A stretch of DNA of 64,000 bases from Phymatolithon calcareum (lineage: Eukaryota > Rhodophyta > Florideophyceae > Hapalidiales). Numbering within the stretch: the stretch's first letter is position 1; each line of letters starts with the position of its first letter. Location of the stretch: the NCBI GenBank assembly GCA_977006965.1, contig OZ345355.1, positions 310,001 to 374,000 of the forward strand. The letters run 5' to 3'. The translations under genes were made by a program, and so were the position numbers. Under the pieces are notes generated by a model. It saw only the letters and a program-made list of their open reading frames with translations, made no database searches and was not told the origin of the DNA. Shown here piece after piece: positions 32,340 through 42,804 of this stretch.

Positions 32340-32610
32340 CATTTGCTCAGCTTACCGCAGAATGTTGCTCACTGGTGGCAGGGTTTCAAGATGGTTCGGT
32401 TGATTACGACCATAAATGCAAGGCCTGCTCAGTGGGAACCAAGGAAACCGCTGAGCATGTATTCCTACACTGTAGTGGACGGACTGTATTAAGATGCCAG
32501 ACTATTGGTAGAGTTGGCACGAAAACGGAAGAGGTCAAGAGCCAACTTAAAAATTAGCGTTTTCTGTAATAAAAGAAAGAAATAAAGAAAATAAAATAAA
32601 ATTTCTTGGA
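32340..32610 (+). mobile_element. LINE family F, C-terminal fragment
   Basis: The frame 32375-32557 has CKACSVGTKETAEHVFLHCS, matching the reversed copy at 18301-18594. It ends LKN-stop and is followed by an A-rich tail of AAAGAAAGAAATAAAGAAAATAAAATAAAA. Confidence 0.65.
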
Positions 32611-33329
32611 AGGGAAATTTATCGGGAATACGAGAATTGATTGATGACAGGAAAGACCTGGATGTTAGTTGCATGCGCGCGCCGTTCATTAGGGTTCACA
32701 TGCGCTGTTGAATAGGATATATGCAATGGATGGAAAATTACTACGTGGTGTGGTGGACTGCGCGCAAAGAGCATCAGAGCCTACGTAAGCGGAGCCAGGG
32801 TCGAGCCCGAAATAAGAAGCCTAGAACTAGTGAACTTCCGCTGAGCTGTCATCACGAATTGAAAAGTGTCTGCGTCGTCAGCTGCGCAGTGATGAAGCCC
32901 GACAAGCAGAGTTCCATGCAAGTACGTTGATGTAGCAATATAAGAGGCATCTGCTGTTATCTTGTGCATGCCCGGGGCCAAGAGAATTTGAATAACGGAG
33001 TACAGTCCTTCTAACTGCAACCCTTCCAAGTGAATTCCCTGCAGAACTGAACTCGAGTGCTTTTACGAACTCAAAAATCGGCATAAAAACATGTAAATTG
33101 TAAGGCCACCTGCGAGACTGCAAACTGCAAGCAAATTGCAATCCTCAAAACTGACGACCCTTATTTTTCGATTATTATTTAGTCCTTCGTTTCACTGTAT
33201 GTATCGGACATCATAATGCAAGGCAAAAAGTGGTCGAGTCCAAGCACCAACAATCCCGTAGAGGACTGAGATAGGACTACTTTGAGTCCTGAGCCTTCCC
33301 GTCCGCCATACTGGTGGACGTTTCGTGAG
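32611..33329. other. No gene seen
   Basis: About 700 bases. The frames here are short and overlapping, with no transposon ends recognised. Confidence 0.4.
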
Positions 33330-33337
33330 CTACACAA

Positions 33338-33412
33338 AGGTAGGTAGCATCAGAGGAAGCCTTGCCCATATCGTCGGAAGTCTGTGGGGCTTTTAAATAA
33401 ACTTGAAAGCAA
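33338..33412 (+). mobile_element. LINE family C, tail only
   Basis: GGTAGGTAGCATCAGAGGAAGCC to GGGGCTTTTAAATAAACTTGAAAGCAAAAAAA is nearly identical to the insertion at 42374-42456. It abuts the start of a family D fragment, so it inserted into or next to that copy. Its target duplication was not found. Confidence 0.7.
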
Positions 33413-34655
33413 AAAAAATCATATTCACTTCACGGTTGTGAACGATACGAGAAGAACGCTAGGAACAAGCGAGCGCGGTGTCCCCCAAGGATCCCCCATC
33501 AGCCCAACACTGTTGAACATCCTTATGGACACCTTAGCAGAGAGGGTAACCGCTCTGAACTTCAACGATTCTAGTGCTAATCTCCGTCTAAATATGTTCG
33601 CGAACGACGTCATAGTAATGGCAAGACACGAAGACGAGCCCCAAGAGATGCTCAATGAATGCACAGAATGGGCATGTATGTATCGAATGACTTGGTCGAT
33701 CCGAAAGTGCTCAGTCATACTCCCCAAGAAGAGAACAAAAAGAGCGCTTCTGCTGGCGAACGAGGAAGTCCAAATGAGGCGCACAGCAGAATACCTTGGT
33801 ACGCCTATTGATGAGAATGGAATCCGTGACGACAGGCTTCTGGAGCGATTCAAAAGTGCAAGCGCTAAGGTGCGACTCATGAGCTCCCTAGGCATGACAA
33901 GGAGAAGGTACAGCACTGAAAAGAATATCAGGCTCCTTAAAGCCTTTATCAGGCCAGTGTATGAGTACGCTGCACACATAACACCTGATACAATCCGTGT
34001 ATCGATAGCAATAGTGCAAATACAGAAGGTCATGGCAACTACACTGTTAGGCAAATGGGCAGCGCGGCATTGGAGAAGACTAATGAAGCTTTGTCAAATA
34101 GAGCCGTGGGAGTTCCGCCGACAACACCTACACTCCAAGTTAAGACGAAGATTGGGCAAGGTAGTAGAAGAGACCGATGATGCCGGGGCAGAGCTCGAAC
34201 TCGAAACACTGGACTGCATCCGGGAAGCGAACACAGCAGCTGACCCTCAAGATAAGCCTAGCCTCCGACGAGTCTGGGAGAAGCAAGAAGAACACCGCGC
34301 AAGAAAAATAACGTTTTCCAAGAAGGGTCTTCCACACCACGCATTGAGGATGAAAGAAAGCGGACACAGAATTCTTTGCGCAAGATGAAGTTTAGAACAC
34401 TTCCCTAGGAACTCAACGAAGCTTATTGAAGAAATGGGTAGTCAAGGAGCATGGGCAATTGGTACTCTCAGCAGAACGCTGAAGAAGCCCACTTGGACCC
34501 CTACCGAAGAGAGTGAAGTGGCGCGAGCCATTGACGTGATACTATGCAATTCTGAATAAGGTAACGGACAAAGCTCGATGCTAGTATAATGCGATTAGAA
34601 AGGTGCCGACTTTCCTCAAGTTAGGACACATGGTACCTTCTCAATAAATCCTCTA
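33413..34655 (+). mobile_element. LINE family D, longest plus-strand copy
   Basis: The frame 33413-34388 carries GVPQGSPISPTLLNILMDTL, then MFANDVIVMA, where the first Asp of the catalytic FADD is Asn, then YLGTPIDENGIRDDRLLERF, KAFIRPVYEYAAHITPDTI and the C-terminal HRILCAR motif. A TGA at 34386-34388 stops it within that motif. The same frame would continue SLEHFPRN to ILCNSE at about 34556, followed by the family D tail. The catalytic change and the stop show a dead copy. Confidence 0.8.
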
Positions 34656-34659
34656 AATT

Positions 34660-35204
34660 ACGACGCGGCATAGGTTTTCAGTGGCTGATTCCACGGTGCA
34701 GCGTTGATTTGCAGCTTTCGCTCCAGATGTTTTAATGCACTTTTGAGCAAAAACTTGAAACATTACGAAAAGTTTGGTTGAAAAGCAATTCCGCTTCCGA
34801 AAACTAGAAATCGTTATGAGAAAAAATGTCCCATAGATGAACACAGCATTTTGGACTGGATTTGCGGACTATTCCAGACTGATAGTGCGGACGCAAAAAT
34901 CGAATTATCAAGAAGGTCTCTCTGAACGGTATCGTTGAGTGCACCACGGAGGCCCTTTCTGTCATTTCTACGATGATCGAGGTACCCATGTCCAATGCAT
35001 AGTTTCTCATAAGATTTTCCTGCCAATCACAGCAAAACGATCTAACAACGCGGCAGCCAACAGCAGCAAACGGTGCACCGTTGAAAGTTGCATCCGCTTT
35101 TTCTCCTTCAACTCCTTTTCGCGAACAGGTGACGAAAAGGAGAAACTCCAACAGTTCATAAATGTTTTCATTCTGTTCTAGAAATTCTGTGATTCTGCAG
35201 TCGT
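34660..35204. other. No gene seen
   Basis: Spacer between two family D LINE copies in opposite orientation. The 115-codon minus frame (35151-34804) has no recognisable feature. Confidence 0.4.
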
Positions 35205-36060
35205 AATTAAGAGGATTTATTGAGAAGGTACCATGTGTCCCAACTTGAGGAAAGTCGGCACCTTTCTAATCGCACTATTAGCATCGAGAGTTGTCAGTTA
35301 CCTTATTCAGGATTGCATAATATCACGTGAATAGCTCGCGCCACTTCATTCTCTTCGATAGGGGTCCACGTAGGCTTCTTCAGCGTTCTGCTGAGTGTTC
35401 CAATTGCCCATGCTCCTTGACTACCCATTTCTTCAATCTGCTTCGTTGGGTTCCTAGGGAAGTGGCCTAAAAACCATCTTGCGCAAAGAATTCTGCGTCT
35501 ACTTTCTTTCATCCTCACTGCCTGGTGCGGTAGACCGTTCTTGGAAAACGTTATTTTTCTTGCGTGGCGTTCTTCTTGTTTCTCCCAGGCTCGTCAAAGG
35601 CTAGATTCATCTTGAGGGTCAAGTGCTGTGTTCGCTCCTCGAATGCAGTCACGTGTTTCGAGTTCGAGCTCTGCCCCGGCATCATCAATCTACCTTGCAC
35701 AATCTTCGTCTTAATTTTGAGTGTAGGTGCTGTCGGTGGAAGTCCCATGGTTCTATTTGACAAAGCTTCATTAGTCTTCTCCAATGCCGCGCTGCCCACT
35801 TATCGAACAGTGTCGTTGCCATGTCCTTCTGTACTTGCACTGCTGCTGTCGATACGCGGATTGTATCAGGTGCTTAGTGTGCAGCGTACTCATACACTGG
35901 CCTGATAATGGCTTTGAAGAGCCTGATGTTCTTTTCAGTGCTGTACCCTCTCCTTGTCATGCATAAGGAGCTCATGGGTCATACTTTGGCGCTTGCGCTT
36001 TTGAATCGCTCCTTGATTCTGCCGTCAATGCCTCTTGTGCATGTAGCACGTGCTGGTCTC
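35205..36060 (-). mobile_element. LINE family D, reverse-oriented copy
   Basis: The minus frame 35518-35303 reads RRRILCARWFLGHFPRNPTK and so on to ILCNPE, with the family D tail at 35205-35300. 35799-35551 and further upstream give the preceding region in broken frames, including NRTMGLPPTAPTLKIKTK. With the copy at 33.4-34.6 kb it forms a large, imperfect inverted pair about 0.55 kb apart. Confidence 0.75.
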
Positions 36061-36244
36061 CTCTTCAGAAACTAACCTTGATGGCTCGACTGTGCACTGA
36101 TATGATGCTGCCTAGTGCGAGGGCAAGACATACGGACTCCGCACATAAGACAGTGAATTGTCTTGCAGATAGTCGCGAGGAGCGCGTTGTGAGCAAGAGC
36201 ACAAATGTAATTGTGTAGCCTATACGAGCGGAGAAATACATGTC

Positions 36245-36260
36245 GGGGGGGGGGGGGGGG
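36245..36260 (+). repeat. Run of 16 G followed by CGCGCGC
   Basis: A homopolymer of 16 G residues. It may be real simple repeat, possibly G-quadruplex-prone, or an assembly or sequencing artefact. Confidence 0.8.
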
Positions 36261-36289
36261 CGCGCGCAACAATTGCGCCAGAGTGTAAA

Positions 36290-37320
36290 TGATTTTTAAT
36301 GGACGCATATTTTCAGTGTCCCTGCTTTTCTCATCTGTGTCACCAGGGGAAAAGTATTACTTTTCCCCTGGTGTCACAAATCGCGAAAAAGACATTTCAG
36401 TGTCACTATATTGAAAAATGACTCATCAGTGTCAATAATCTAAAAAACAGTGCGTTGATGTCACTATTTTCCAAAAATGTCATCTCAATGTCACTATTCT
36501 TCCAACGACTGTGTCACTAAGAATTACAGAAGAAGCTAGAAATGTACATTGTTTGGGACATAGTTTTTGAAAAGTCTATTCATCTGGTCAAAATTTGGCA
36601 AGTAGTAATACACCTTGCCGAGTCCTGTTTTGCAAGCTCCAGGTGTTGTGCGCAAGATTTTCAGAACCTATAGGATGAACATCGGGCGGTATGATAATAT
36701 TTAGATTTGTAACGGAGGTCGAACTGGCCCATAACGTGGACAAAAAGAATGTTTCTAACTCTTGTAGTAGTATTCTGTGGTCAATGGCAAAGCTCTCGCG
36801 AAACTGCAGGCATGATTATTGGCTCTGAAAGATAAATTAAATCTAACATGGAGCAGAAAATTCCCGACGAGAACTGGAGCTGCAGTTAAACTAAGTTGCT
36901 AGAAGATGGCGAACAGTATACTGGTCAGTTCAAGGTTTCAATCACTTCCATCGCCAATTCAGTAGTCTCCGTTATCGCTTGTTCACGATGTCCTCAACGC
37001 CCAGCTCATTTTTTGCGAAAATCTGGTCACATGACAACTACTGATGCATTGGCGACCAACCATCATCAAACCCGGGTCATAACCAAGTGGATTGTTGTCG
37101 TCCTTGACATCCTGACCAGATGATGCTTTCGAAAATTATGGAGAAGAAAATCAATCCTCTTGATCAGCATTGATAATTAAGAAAATTCCGAAACTTTTGC
37201 CGAGGAGAATTAGTGTGTCTTATTGAGTTGCTTTTAGTGACAGAGAAGAGTCATTTTTAGGATTTGTGACACAGACGTGAAAATTAGTGACAGTGAAAAT
37301 ATTTAGCCATTTTTAATGAA
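36290..37320. mobile_element. Candidate TIR element with GTGTCAC repeats
   Basis: The left end (ATTTTTAATGG-ATATTTTCAGTGTC to CATCTGTGTCAC) and the reverse complement of the right end (ATTAAAAATGG-ATATTTTCACTGTC to CGTCTGTGTCAC, 37268-37320) are similar over about 53 bases. GTGTCAC or a one-base variant recurs about seven times at 36337-36515, and as GTGACA three times near the right end. No coding capacity and no clear target duplication. The element ends just upstream of the membrane-protein gene. Confidence 0.5.
36341..36373. repeat. Perfect 16-bp-arm palindrome
   Basis: CACCAGGGGAAAAGTA and TACTTTTCCCCTGGTG are exact inverted arms around a single T. It lies inside the GTGTCAC-rich left end of the candidate TIR element. 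Confidence 0.8.
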
Positions 37321-37377
37321 GTAGTCTTTTCTGCAGAGAAAGTTGCATTGTTGCCGTTCTCATAAATTGATTCTTTA

Positions 37378-38772
37378 ATGGACGTTGTTCGCCATTGGCA
37401 ATCCCTACACATTCTGCGCTACGTCTGCAACTCGATGTTGTCCGAATTCCAAGGAAGGATTTACGTCTTCTTGACCCTGGCTTTGATAGTGAACTACTGT
37501 TTCGCACTTCATCCCGCTCGCGGACCCAAACGGTATTACTCTGCAGCATGTTCGTCAAAACAGTCTCCTCTCTGTACGAACGAAGGGACCGCCGATATGT
37601 GCCTCCACCACGTGACACTGAAGGCTAGAGCAGAGTGTTTGCAACACGCGCTTGAGGCGTTTTATGGGCGCAACATTTCTGAGACATGTCCCAATCTTTC
37701 TGTCCTTCTCGCAAGTGCGCAATGCCGAGATTGTCCCTGGGATCGAATTAACGTCACCAATCTGTTAGCTTCCAATGTCGAGAAACTGCCGCTTTCAGAA
37801 GAATTCTTTCATACAGCCAAAGAGACATGTTCGGTTGCGAATCACGTCTTCAAGTTCTCGAGCTGGTATGCATTTGAACTGCGGACCTATATGTTGCCTA
37901 TGCTGGCCGGTTTGCTGCTGCTTGTCTTAGCAGGACTCTTGAAGGAGTTGACTGGAAGGGATGCGGTCTCAAAACCTGTATGGATCTTCGGGAGAGAATT
38001 GCCTGAATGGATACATTTAGGAATTCTCTGGGTATTGCTATTCGTCATAGCGGTGATTCTTTCATTTTCGGAGCACTTGTTCACCTATTGCGAGTCTACA
38101 ACCACATTTTTGACTCAGCGGCAAATAAGATCTGTTGCTGAAGCAGCGACATTAGCTTATTCATTTTCTCGTTGTTTATGCCTCCCGGCACGATCGAAAC
38201 TCTGCAGTCTTCATGAAGATGAACAGCGTGACGGTGCTTCAGTCTCAAGCTGGTATTCATCTGCATTGCAGAAGTCAGGAGAGCAGCCGAAATGGCTTTT
38301 TGTACTTTCAAATGTATTCGTGTTTGGATTTCGTCTGATTCTTCTCGGGATCTTTCTTTTCGAGCACAGGCCTTTTCCGTATCAACAGGTATGTCGCGTC
38401 TACTACATGAATTTCCTGTATGCGTTCTACGCAATCAGCAAACCTTTCCTTGCACTTATGGCAGTTGTTGTGTACACAACTGGTGCTCAACAATACCCCG
38501 CGCGATTTCTCGCCCGCTTTTATTTCCTACTTTTCATTCTTATTTTCAGCGTACTGCTTTTGTCGACGAAGGGTTATCATGCTTTCACAGAATCAAGCTT
38601 TTTGCCCGGAATGTACCTACCGGAGCTTGTATATAACTATCTGAATGAAATTCATGCCATCATGGTATGTTTGCTAGGCATTTTCGAGCCACTTCGAACA
38701 GGCATATCACCGGAAAGAGGTCTGTTTCCTTGGCCTTTGAGGTCGCGAAGCAAACACGGCACATTGGGGTGA
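37378..38772 (+). CDS. Orphan multi-pass membrane protein
   Basis: 464 codons (445 if the ATG at 37435 is used, which would put the hydrophobic stretch 27-44 at the N-terminus as a signal peptide). About 120 cysteine-bearing residues follow (Cys at 58, 66, 75, 87, 104, 116, 119 and 151, with NIS and NVT glycosylation sites), likely extracytoplasmic. Strongly hydrophobic segments lie at about 172-188, 212-230, 306-328, 345-367 and 380-397. A polar loop sits at 270-305. No known family was recognised. The spacing recalls a receptor-like or transporter-like protein, but that is only topology. The frame is long and open through varied sequence, which supports a real gene. Confidence 0.65.
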   Translation: MDVVRHWQSLHILRYVCNSMLSEFQGRIYVFLTLALIVNYCFALHPARGPKRYYSAACSSKQSPLCTNEGTADMCLHHVTLKARAECLQHALEAFYGRNISETCPNLSVLLASAQCRDCPWDRINVTNLLASNVEKLPLSEEFFHTAKETCSVANHVFKFSSWYAFELRTYMLPMLAGLLLLVLAGLLKELTGRDAVSKPVWIFGRELPEWIHLGILWVLLFVIAVILSFSEHLFTYCESTTTFLTQRQIRSVAEAATLAYSFSRCLCLPARSKLCSLHEDEQRDGASVSSWYSSALQKSGEQPKWLFVLSNVFVFGFRLILLGIFLFEHRPFPYQQVCRVYYMNFLYAFYAISKPFLALMAVVVYTTGAQQYPARFLARFYFLLFILIFSVLLLSTKGYHAFTESSFLPGMYLPELVYNYLNEIHAIMVCLLGIFEPLRTGISPERGLFPWPLRSRSKHGTLG

Positions 38773-40555
38773 TCGATGTTATACACACTAACTTCCACAT
38801 CAAGTCCCAAAATTTTACCAAACGTTCTGAGAATAACGGTTGACATACTATATTTCATACTTATATTCTTTAATTCGCTGATGCGATCTTTTTGCGTGTA
38901 TTTCCAATGCTGCCTCTGCACACTCGTGAAAACTTTCTACAGAGGTCCGCCTTCTGATTCTTGGCGCTAATCCTGTCCAGTTTGCAAATTTTTGCGACAT
39001 CCCGCGCCGTTGACGAGGCGTGACGCCGGACTAAAGGTCTAGTGCGTTTGCCATCGTCATAATAAATCTCGCTGCCTTAACCCGCATTGGTTTTTGCCAT
39101 TCAATTATTTTGTTATTTGAAGAGCTCGCTTTTCATGAGTGAAAATCTTGTGAACCGCATAGCGAAGATGCCGACCGTGGATACAGCCGGGCTGATCGCG
39201 CACGCTGACCTCCTTCAAGCACCGACACTGTTGGCACTTACCGACACTACCAGCAACGGCATTCAAGGTGTGCGACCGACAATGCGCTCAGCGAAATTCT
39301 TCCCGTTGCAAGTTTATTTTACTCGCTATTTATCCGCGCCAGTCCTGCCCGTGTCTGGCCTGGAGGTATATCTTTCTCTTCTCTCCGCCCGCCCACGACC
39401 TTCCCAACGAACACATCTCGACTGCATGCCTTTCTCTTTGTCTTTTGTCCTACATGGTGACAAGCCGTAATCAAGGGCTTCTGCGGAAGTCTCTAGGGAA
39501 AACCTAACATCTTGGAGTTTGTACAAAAAGCATCAAATTTGTCTGCTTGAAGCTTTCTGATAATTGTCCGATCATGTTGGCGTTTTCTGCAGCACGCAAG
39601 CAGGTGGAATTTGCAAGCACGATTCGGGACCGACGCAACAAGATCCCGTAGGACTTGACGCGCTGGTAAAATTTGGCACGCGATTAGTCCTTCCGTAGTT
39701 CTACTGCTAGAAAGGACTCCTTGGTGACCGCTTTGAAAAAGTAAAGAAAACCAATTTTCCTTTATCAACAGCGTACATTCTTGGACTTCAAATTTCGTGT
39801 GGAGGTAAAATGGCAATACATTGCGGAAAAGTGACGTAGGGAAAGAAATACATGCTGCAGACAACGAATCAGCGAAAAGTCTATGGAACATTGGGAAAAA
39901 TGTAGTATGAATCATGTCCATCGGGTGTGCACTTTAGGGAAGCCCTGCGGACTCGGCAAATTGTTTGCAGGGACACGAGCGCTTCGCAAGTCGCCACTGT
40001 GCTATGACTGGGCCCCGTGGCTGAGCGGCGCTGTGGAGTATGTGTGAAGAAAACATGCCCAGACAAGGGCGGGGATGCACATGAAAATACCATTCAAGCG
40101 AGCCCAGCGAAAACTAATCAGACAAGGAGAGCTCTAATTGACATTACATCCATTCCATTCCACAAATCTCCTCTATATTTCGCATGAAAAAGAAGAAAAG
40201 TTGATTTTGATTAAAAAGTTCAAAACGCATCTGCTGACGCTTGTTTTTCACATGAGGATCAACCCTGCTGTACATTTTTTAGAATGTGTAACACTGGTTG
40301 GCAGCCGGAAATGAAGTCTCTTACCATCTCTGCAGGATGAAAATTCAGATGAAGTAGCAGAAGTCATCACGAGCAGTGCAAAGACATGCTGTCAATAAAA
40401 ACGATTGTCCATGCGAGAGACAAAACGATGGAAATGTCGAAATTCGAGTCCGGAGACGATGCATCTAGCACTGGTTTTATAGCGGAAATCACTAAATGTG
40501 CGCCTCAGTTCGCTTGAAACTACAAAAAATAGGCCATGAAATATTTTTTGATGGA
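38773..40555. other. Intergenic, with a degraded reversed LINE A tail
   Basis: No confident gene. The 127-codon plus frame (39087-39470) and 142-codon minus frame (39921-39493) overlap and lack known features. Around 40175-40245 the reverse complement reads GCGTCAGCAGATGCGTTTTGAACTTTTTAAT, then a TTCTTCTTTTTC run, a degraded family A LINE tail. Confidence 0.4.
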
Positions 40556-40556
40556 C

Positions 40557-40564
40557 TATATAAA
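40557..40564 (+). promoter_or_regulatory. TATA box of the cupin gene
   Basis: TATATAAA about 90 bases before the chosen ATG at 40656, a normal distance for a TATA element plus a short 5' UTR. It argues against the upstream in-frame ATG at 40536, which would precede the promoter. Confidence 0.65.
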
Positions 40565-40655
40565 CAACTCTGGTCGAGCGCTCAGCCCTGTCAACATAAA
40601 TCTTCAGCACAAGGCGATTCGAAACCTTGATCTGAACAATACTCTCGAGTGCAAA

Positions 40656-41213
40656 ATGAACTTTCCCGCAGTCGTCATATGTTGTCTACTAGTGGTTTTG
40701 TTTACGGACAGCTCCAAAGCTGACTTTTTTCTCGGTGCCGCAGACAACCTCGAAGATGACAACCTTCAAACGAGCTCTCGAAAGTTCGAATCAGTGGCTC
40801 AGAAAAGGGGAGCACTGGCGGATGACGAGTTTGCGTTCTCCTTTAACGAGGGCGTTACGGCCACTGCACCTGGAATCAAGGCACAGCTTATCACACCTCC
40901 CCGTCACAGACTGTTTGGACACTCTGATGTGAACGTCCGTATTGCACGCGTTTTCCAAAACCCTGGTGCAGTCATTCCGTGGCACACACACCCTCGAGGA
41001 TCCGAAAACTACGTGTCAATTTCTGGAGTGCTCCAAATACAACTCAAGCTGGAGGGCATCGTGAATGTTCGAAAAATCACATCTCGTCTTCCGGGTGGCA
41101 GTGTGACCAGCATTCCGCAGGGTCTTCCGCACAAGGTTAAGTGCATCGGCGAAAAAGAGTGCGAGTATATCGTCTTTTTCAATACGGCAGACCCTGGAAT
41201 TACACCTGCGTAA
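40656..41213 (+). CDS. Secreted germin-like cupin
   Basis: 185 codons from the ATG at 40656. Residues 1-22 form a signal peptide. The cupin barrel has box 1 IPWHTHPRGSENYVSISG, with metal ligands His110, His112 and Glu117, and box 2 SVTSIPQGLPHK with His159. That is the His-x-His-Glu-His set binding Mn or another metal in germins and other single-domain cupins. Germin-like proteins act in the wall as oxalate oxidase, superoxide dismutase or structural proteins. The sequence does not show which, if any. Cys residues (163, 169) may form a disulfide near the C-terminus. Its TATA box and clean reading frame support an active gene. Confidence 0.85.
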   Translation: MNFPAVVICCLLVVLFTDSSKADFFLGAADNLEDDNLQTSSRKFESVAQKRGALADDEFAFSFNEGVTATAPGIKAQLITPPRHRLFGHSDVNVRIARVFQNPGAVIPWHTHPRGSENYVSISGVLQIQLKLEGIVNVRKITSRLPGGSVTSIPQGLPHKVKCIGEKECEYIVFFNTADPGITPA

Positions 41214-41489
41214 GTGAAACTCAAAAGTGGGTCGCACATGACGGCATATGGCTTAGAAGCATGTGAAACTCATGGGGCATATCTCTAAGTGCGTCGTTCG
41301 GAAAACCATTGTGGAGATTAAACAACATTCAAGCGCTCTATACGTTCTTATTAAATGACTGCTTCCTTTCGCTCTCTTTGAGATAAAGACCGCGCGATCC
41401 ACCTGCAGACCTGCGACCCTTAACCACGGGGGCATTATCAGCACTTAGTGGTACTGGAAGTAAAGAAATACAGTCTATCGTTGAAAAGC
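41214..41489. other. 3' flank of the cupin gene; nothing seen
   Basis: Short spacer before a family D LINE copy. No terminator-like or coding feature stood out. Confidence 0.4.
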
Positions 41490-42755
41490 GTTTTGTCTTT
41501 GCATTTCCAGTGGGCTTAGAGTCCATTTGGTTATCCCCCATTAGCCCAAGACTGTTCAATATTCTGATGGACACCTTGGCAGAAAGGATCACGGCCCTGA
41601 GCTTCAACGATTCTAATGTCAGTCTTCGCTTGAATATGTTTGCGGACGACGTCATACTAATGGCGAGGAATGAAGACGAGCTCCGGGAAATGCTCAACGA
41701 ATGCTCCGATTGGGTGCAGGTCTATCGAGTGACTTGATCAACCCGAAAGTGTTCCGTCATACTGCCGGGTCGAAGGATCAGAAAACCGTTTCTTCTGGCG
41801 AGAAGGGAAGTTCAAATAAGACGCAATGCAGAATATCACGGTACGACAATCAACGAGAACGGAATTCGTGACGACCGACTCCGGGAGCGATTCAAACGCG
41901 CTGGCGCAAACGTTCGGCTCATGAGCACTCAAGGCATGACAGGGAAAGGATATAACACAGAAAAATGCATCAGGCTTTTCAAAGCATTCATAAGGCCGGT
42001 ATATGAGTACGCCGCGCATATTACTCCTGACGCAATCCGAGTATCGAGAGCAGCAGTGCAAGTCCAAAAGGACATCGCAAAGACACTGTTTGGAAAGTGG
42101 CCAGGGCGGCACTGTAGAAGACTAATGAAGCTATGCCAAATAGAACCATCGGAGTTCCGCCGACAGCACCTGCTCTAGAAGTTAACGCGAAGATACACGC
42201 GACGCGGGGGCTGGACCGCATGCGAAAATCGAGCACACCAACCGATATCCAAGACAGGAGTGTCCTTCGACTAGCCTGGGAACAACAAGAAGAACGCCAC
42301 GCTAGGAAAATTACATTTTCCAAGAATGGTCTAACGCACCAAGCAGTGAGGATGAAAGAAAGCAGTCACAGACCTAAGGTAGGTAGCATCAGAGGAAGCC
42401 TTGCCCTTATCTTCGGAAGTCTGTGGGGCTTTTAAATAAACTTGAAAGGAAAAAAAAGTCACAGACTTATCTGTGCAAGATGGTTTGTATGTCATTTTCC
42501 AAGAAATCCTCCGAAGTTAATAGAAGAAATGGGCAGTCAAGGAGCATGGACAGTTAGAATACTGAAGGGCATCTTGAGGAAGCCAACTTGAAACCCCACA
42601 GAGGAGACCAACGTGGCCCGAGCCATCGACGCGATACTAAGTAATTCTGATTAAGGAACCGAAATTTCGAGTGCAGTAGAGTGCTAATAAAGATGCCGAC
42701 TTTCCTGACGTTGGGACTCAGGTACCTTCTCAATAAATCCACTTAATTACGAGTC
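41490..42755 (+). mobile_element. LINE family D copy with intact FADD, interrupted by a family C insertion
   Basis: The text 41510-41737 reads SPISPRLFNILMDTLAER and MFADDVILMA (catalytic FADD kept), then a TGA. After it, in shifted frames: NENGIRDDRLRERFKRAGAN, KAFIRPVYEYAAHITPDAI (41921-42178), RKITFSKNGLTHQAVRMKES. The last domain is split at 42374 by a LINE C tail and resumes at about 42457 as CARWFVCHFPRNPPK. It ends NSD-stop plus the family D tail with CTCAATAAATCC. Several stops make it a dead copy. Confidence 0.8.
42374..42456 (+). mobile_element. LINE family C tail-only insertion nested in family D
   Basis: The 83-bp insert carries GGTAGGTAGCATCAGAGGAAG to AAATAAACTTGAAAGGAAAAAA. 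The target sequence AGTCACAGAC is duplicated at 42364-42373 and 42457-42466, inside the LINE D coding sequence. The poly(A)-like end and duplication are typical of target-primed insertion. Confidence 0.88.
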
Positions 42756-42804
42756 TATTTGGTTAAGTCCTTATAAATATGTTTAACACACCCGTCGCCT
42801 AAGA

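Noticed and set aside
39493-39921. 142-codon minus-strand frame
   Set aside because: Overlaps other open frames, has no feature, and lies beside degraded LINE tail sequence.
40536-40655. Upstream in-frame ATG of the cupin gene
   Set aside because: It precedes the TATA box and would mask the signal peptide.
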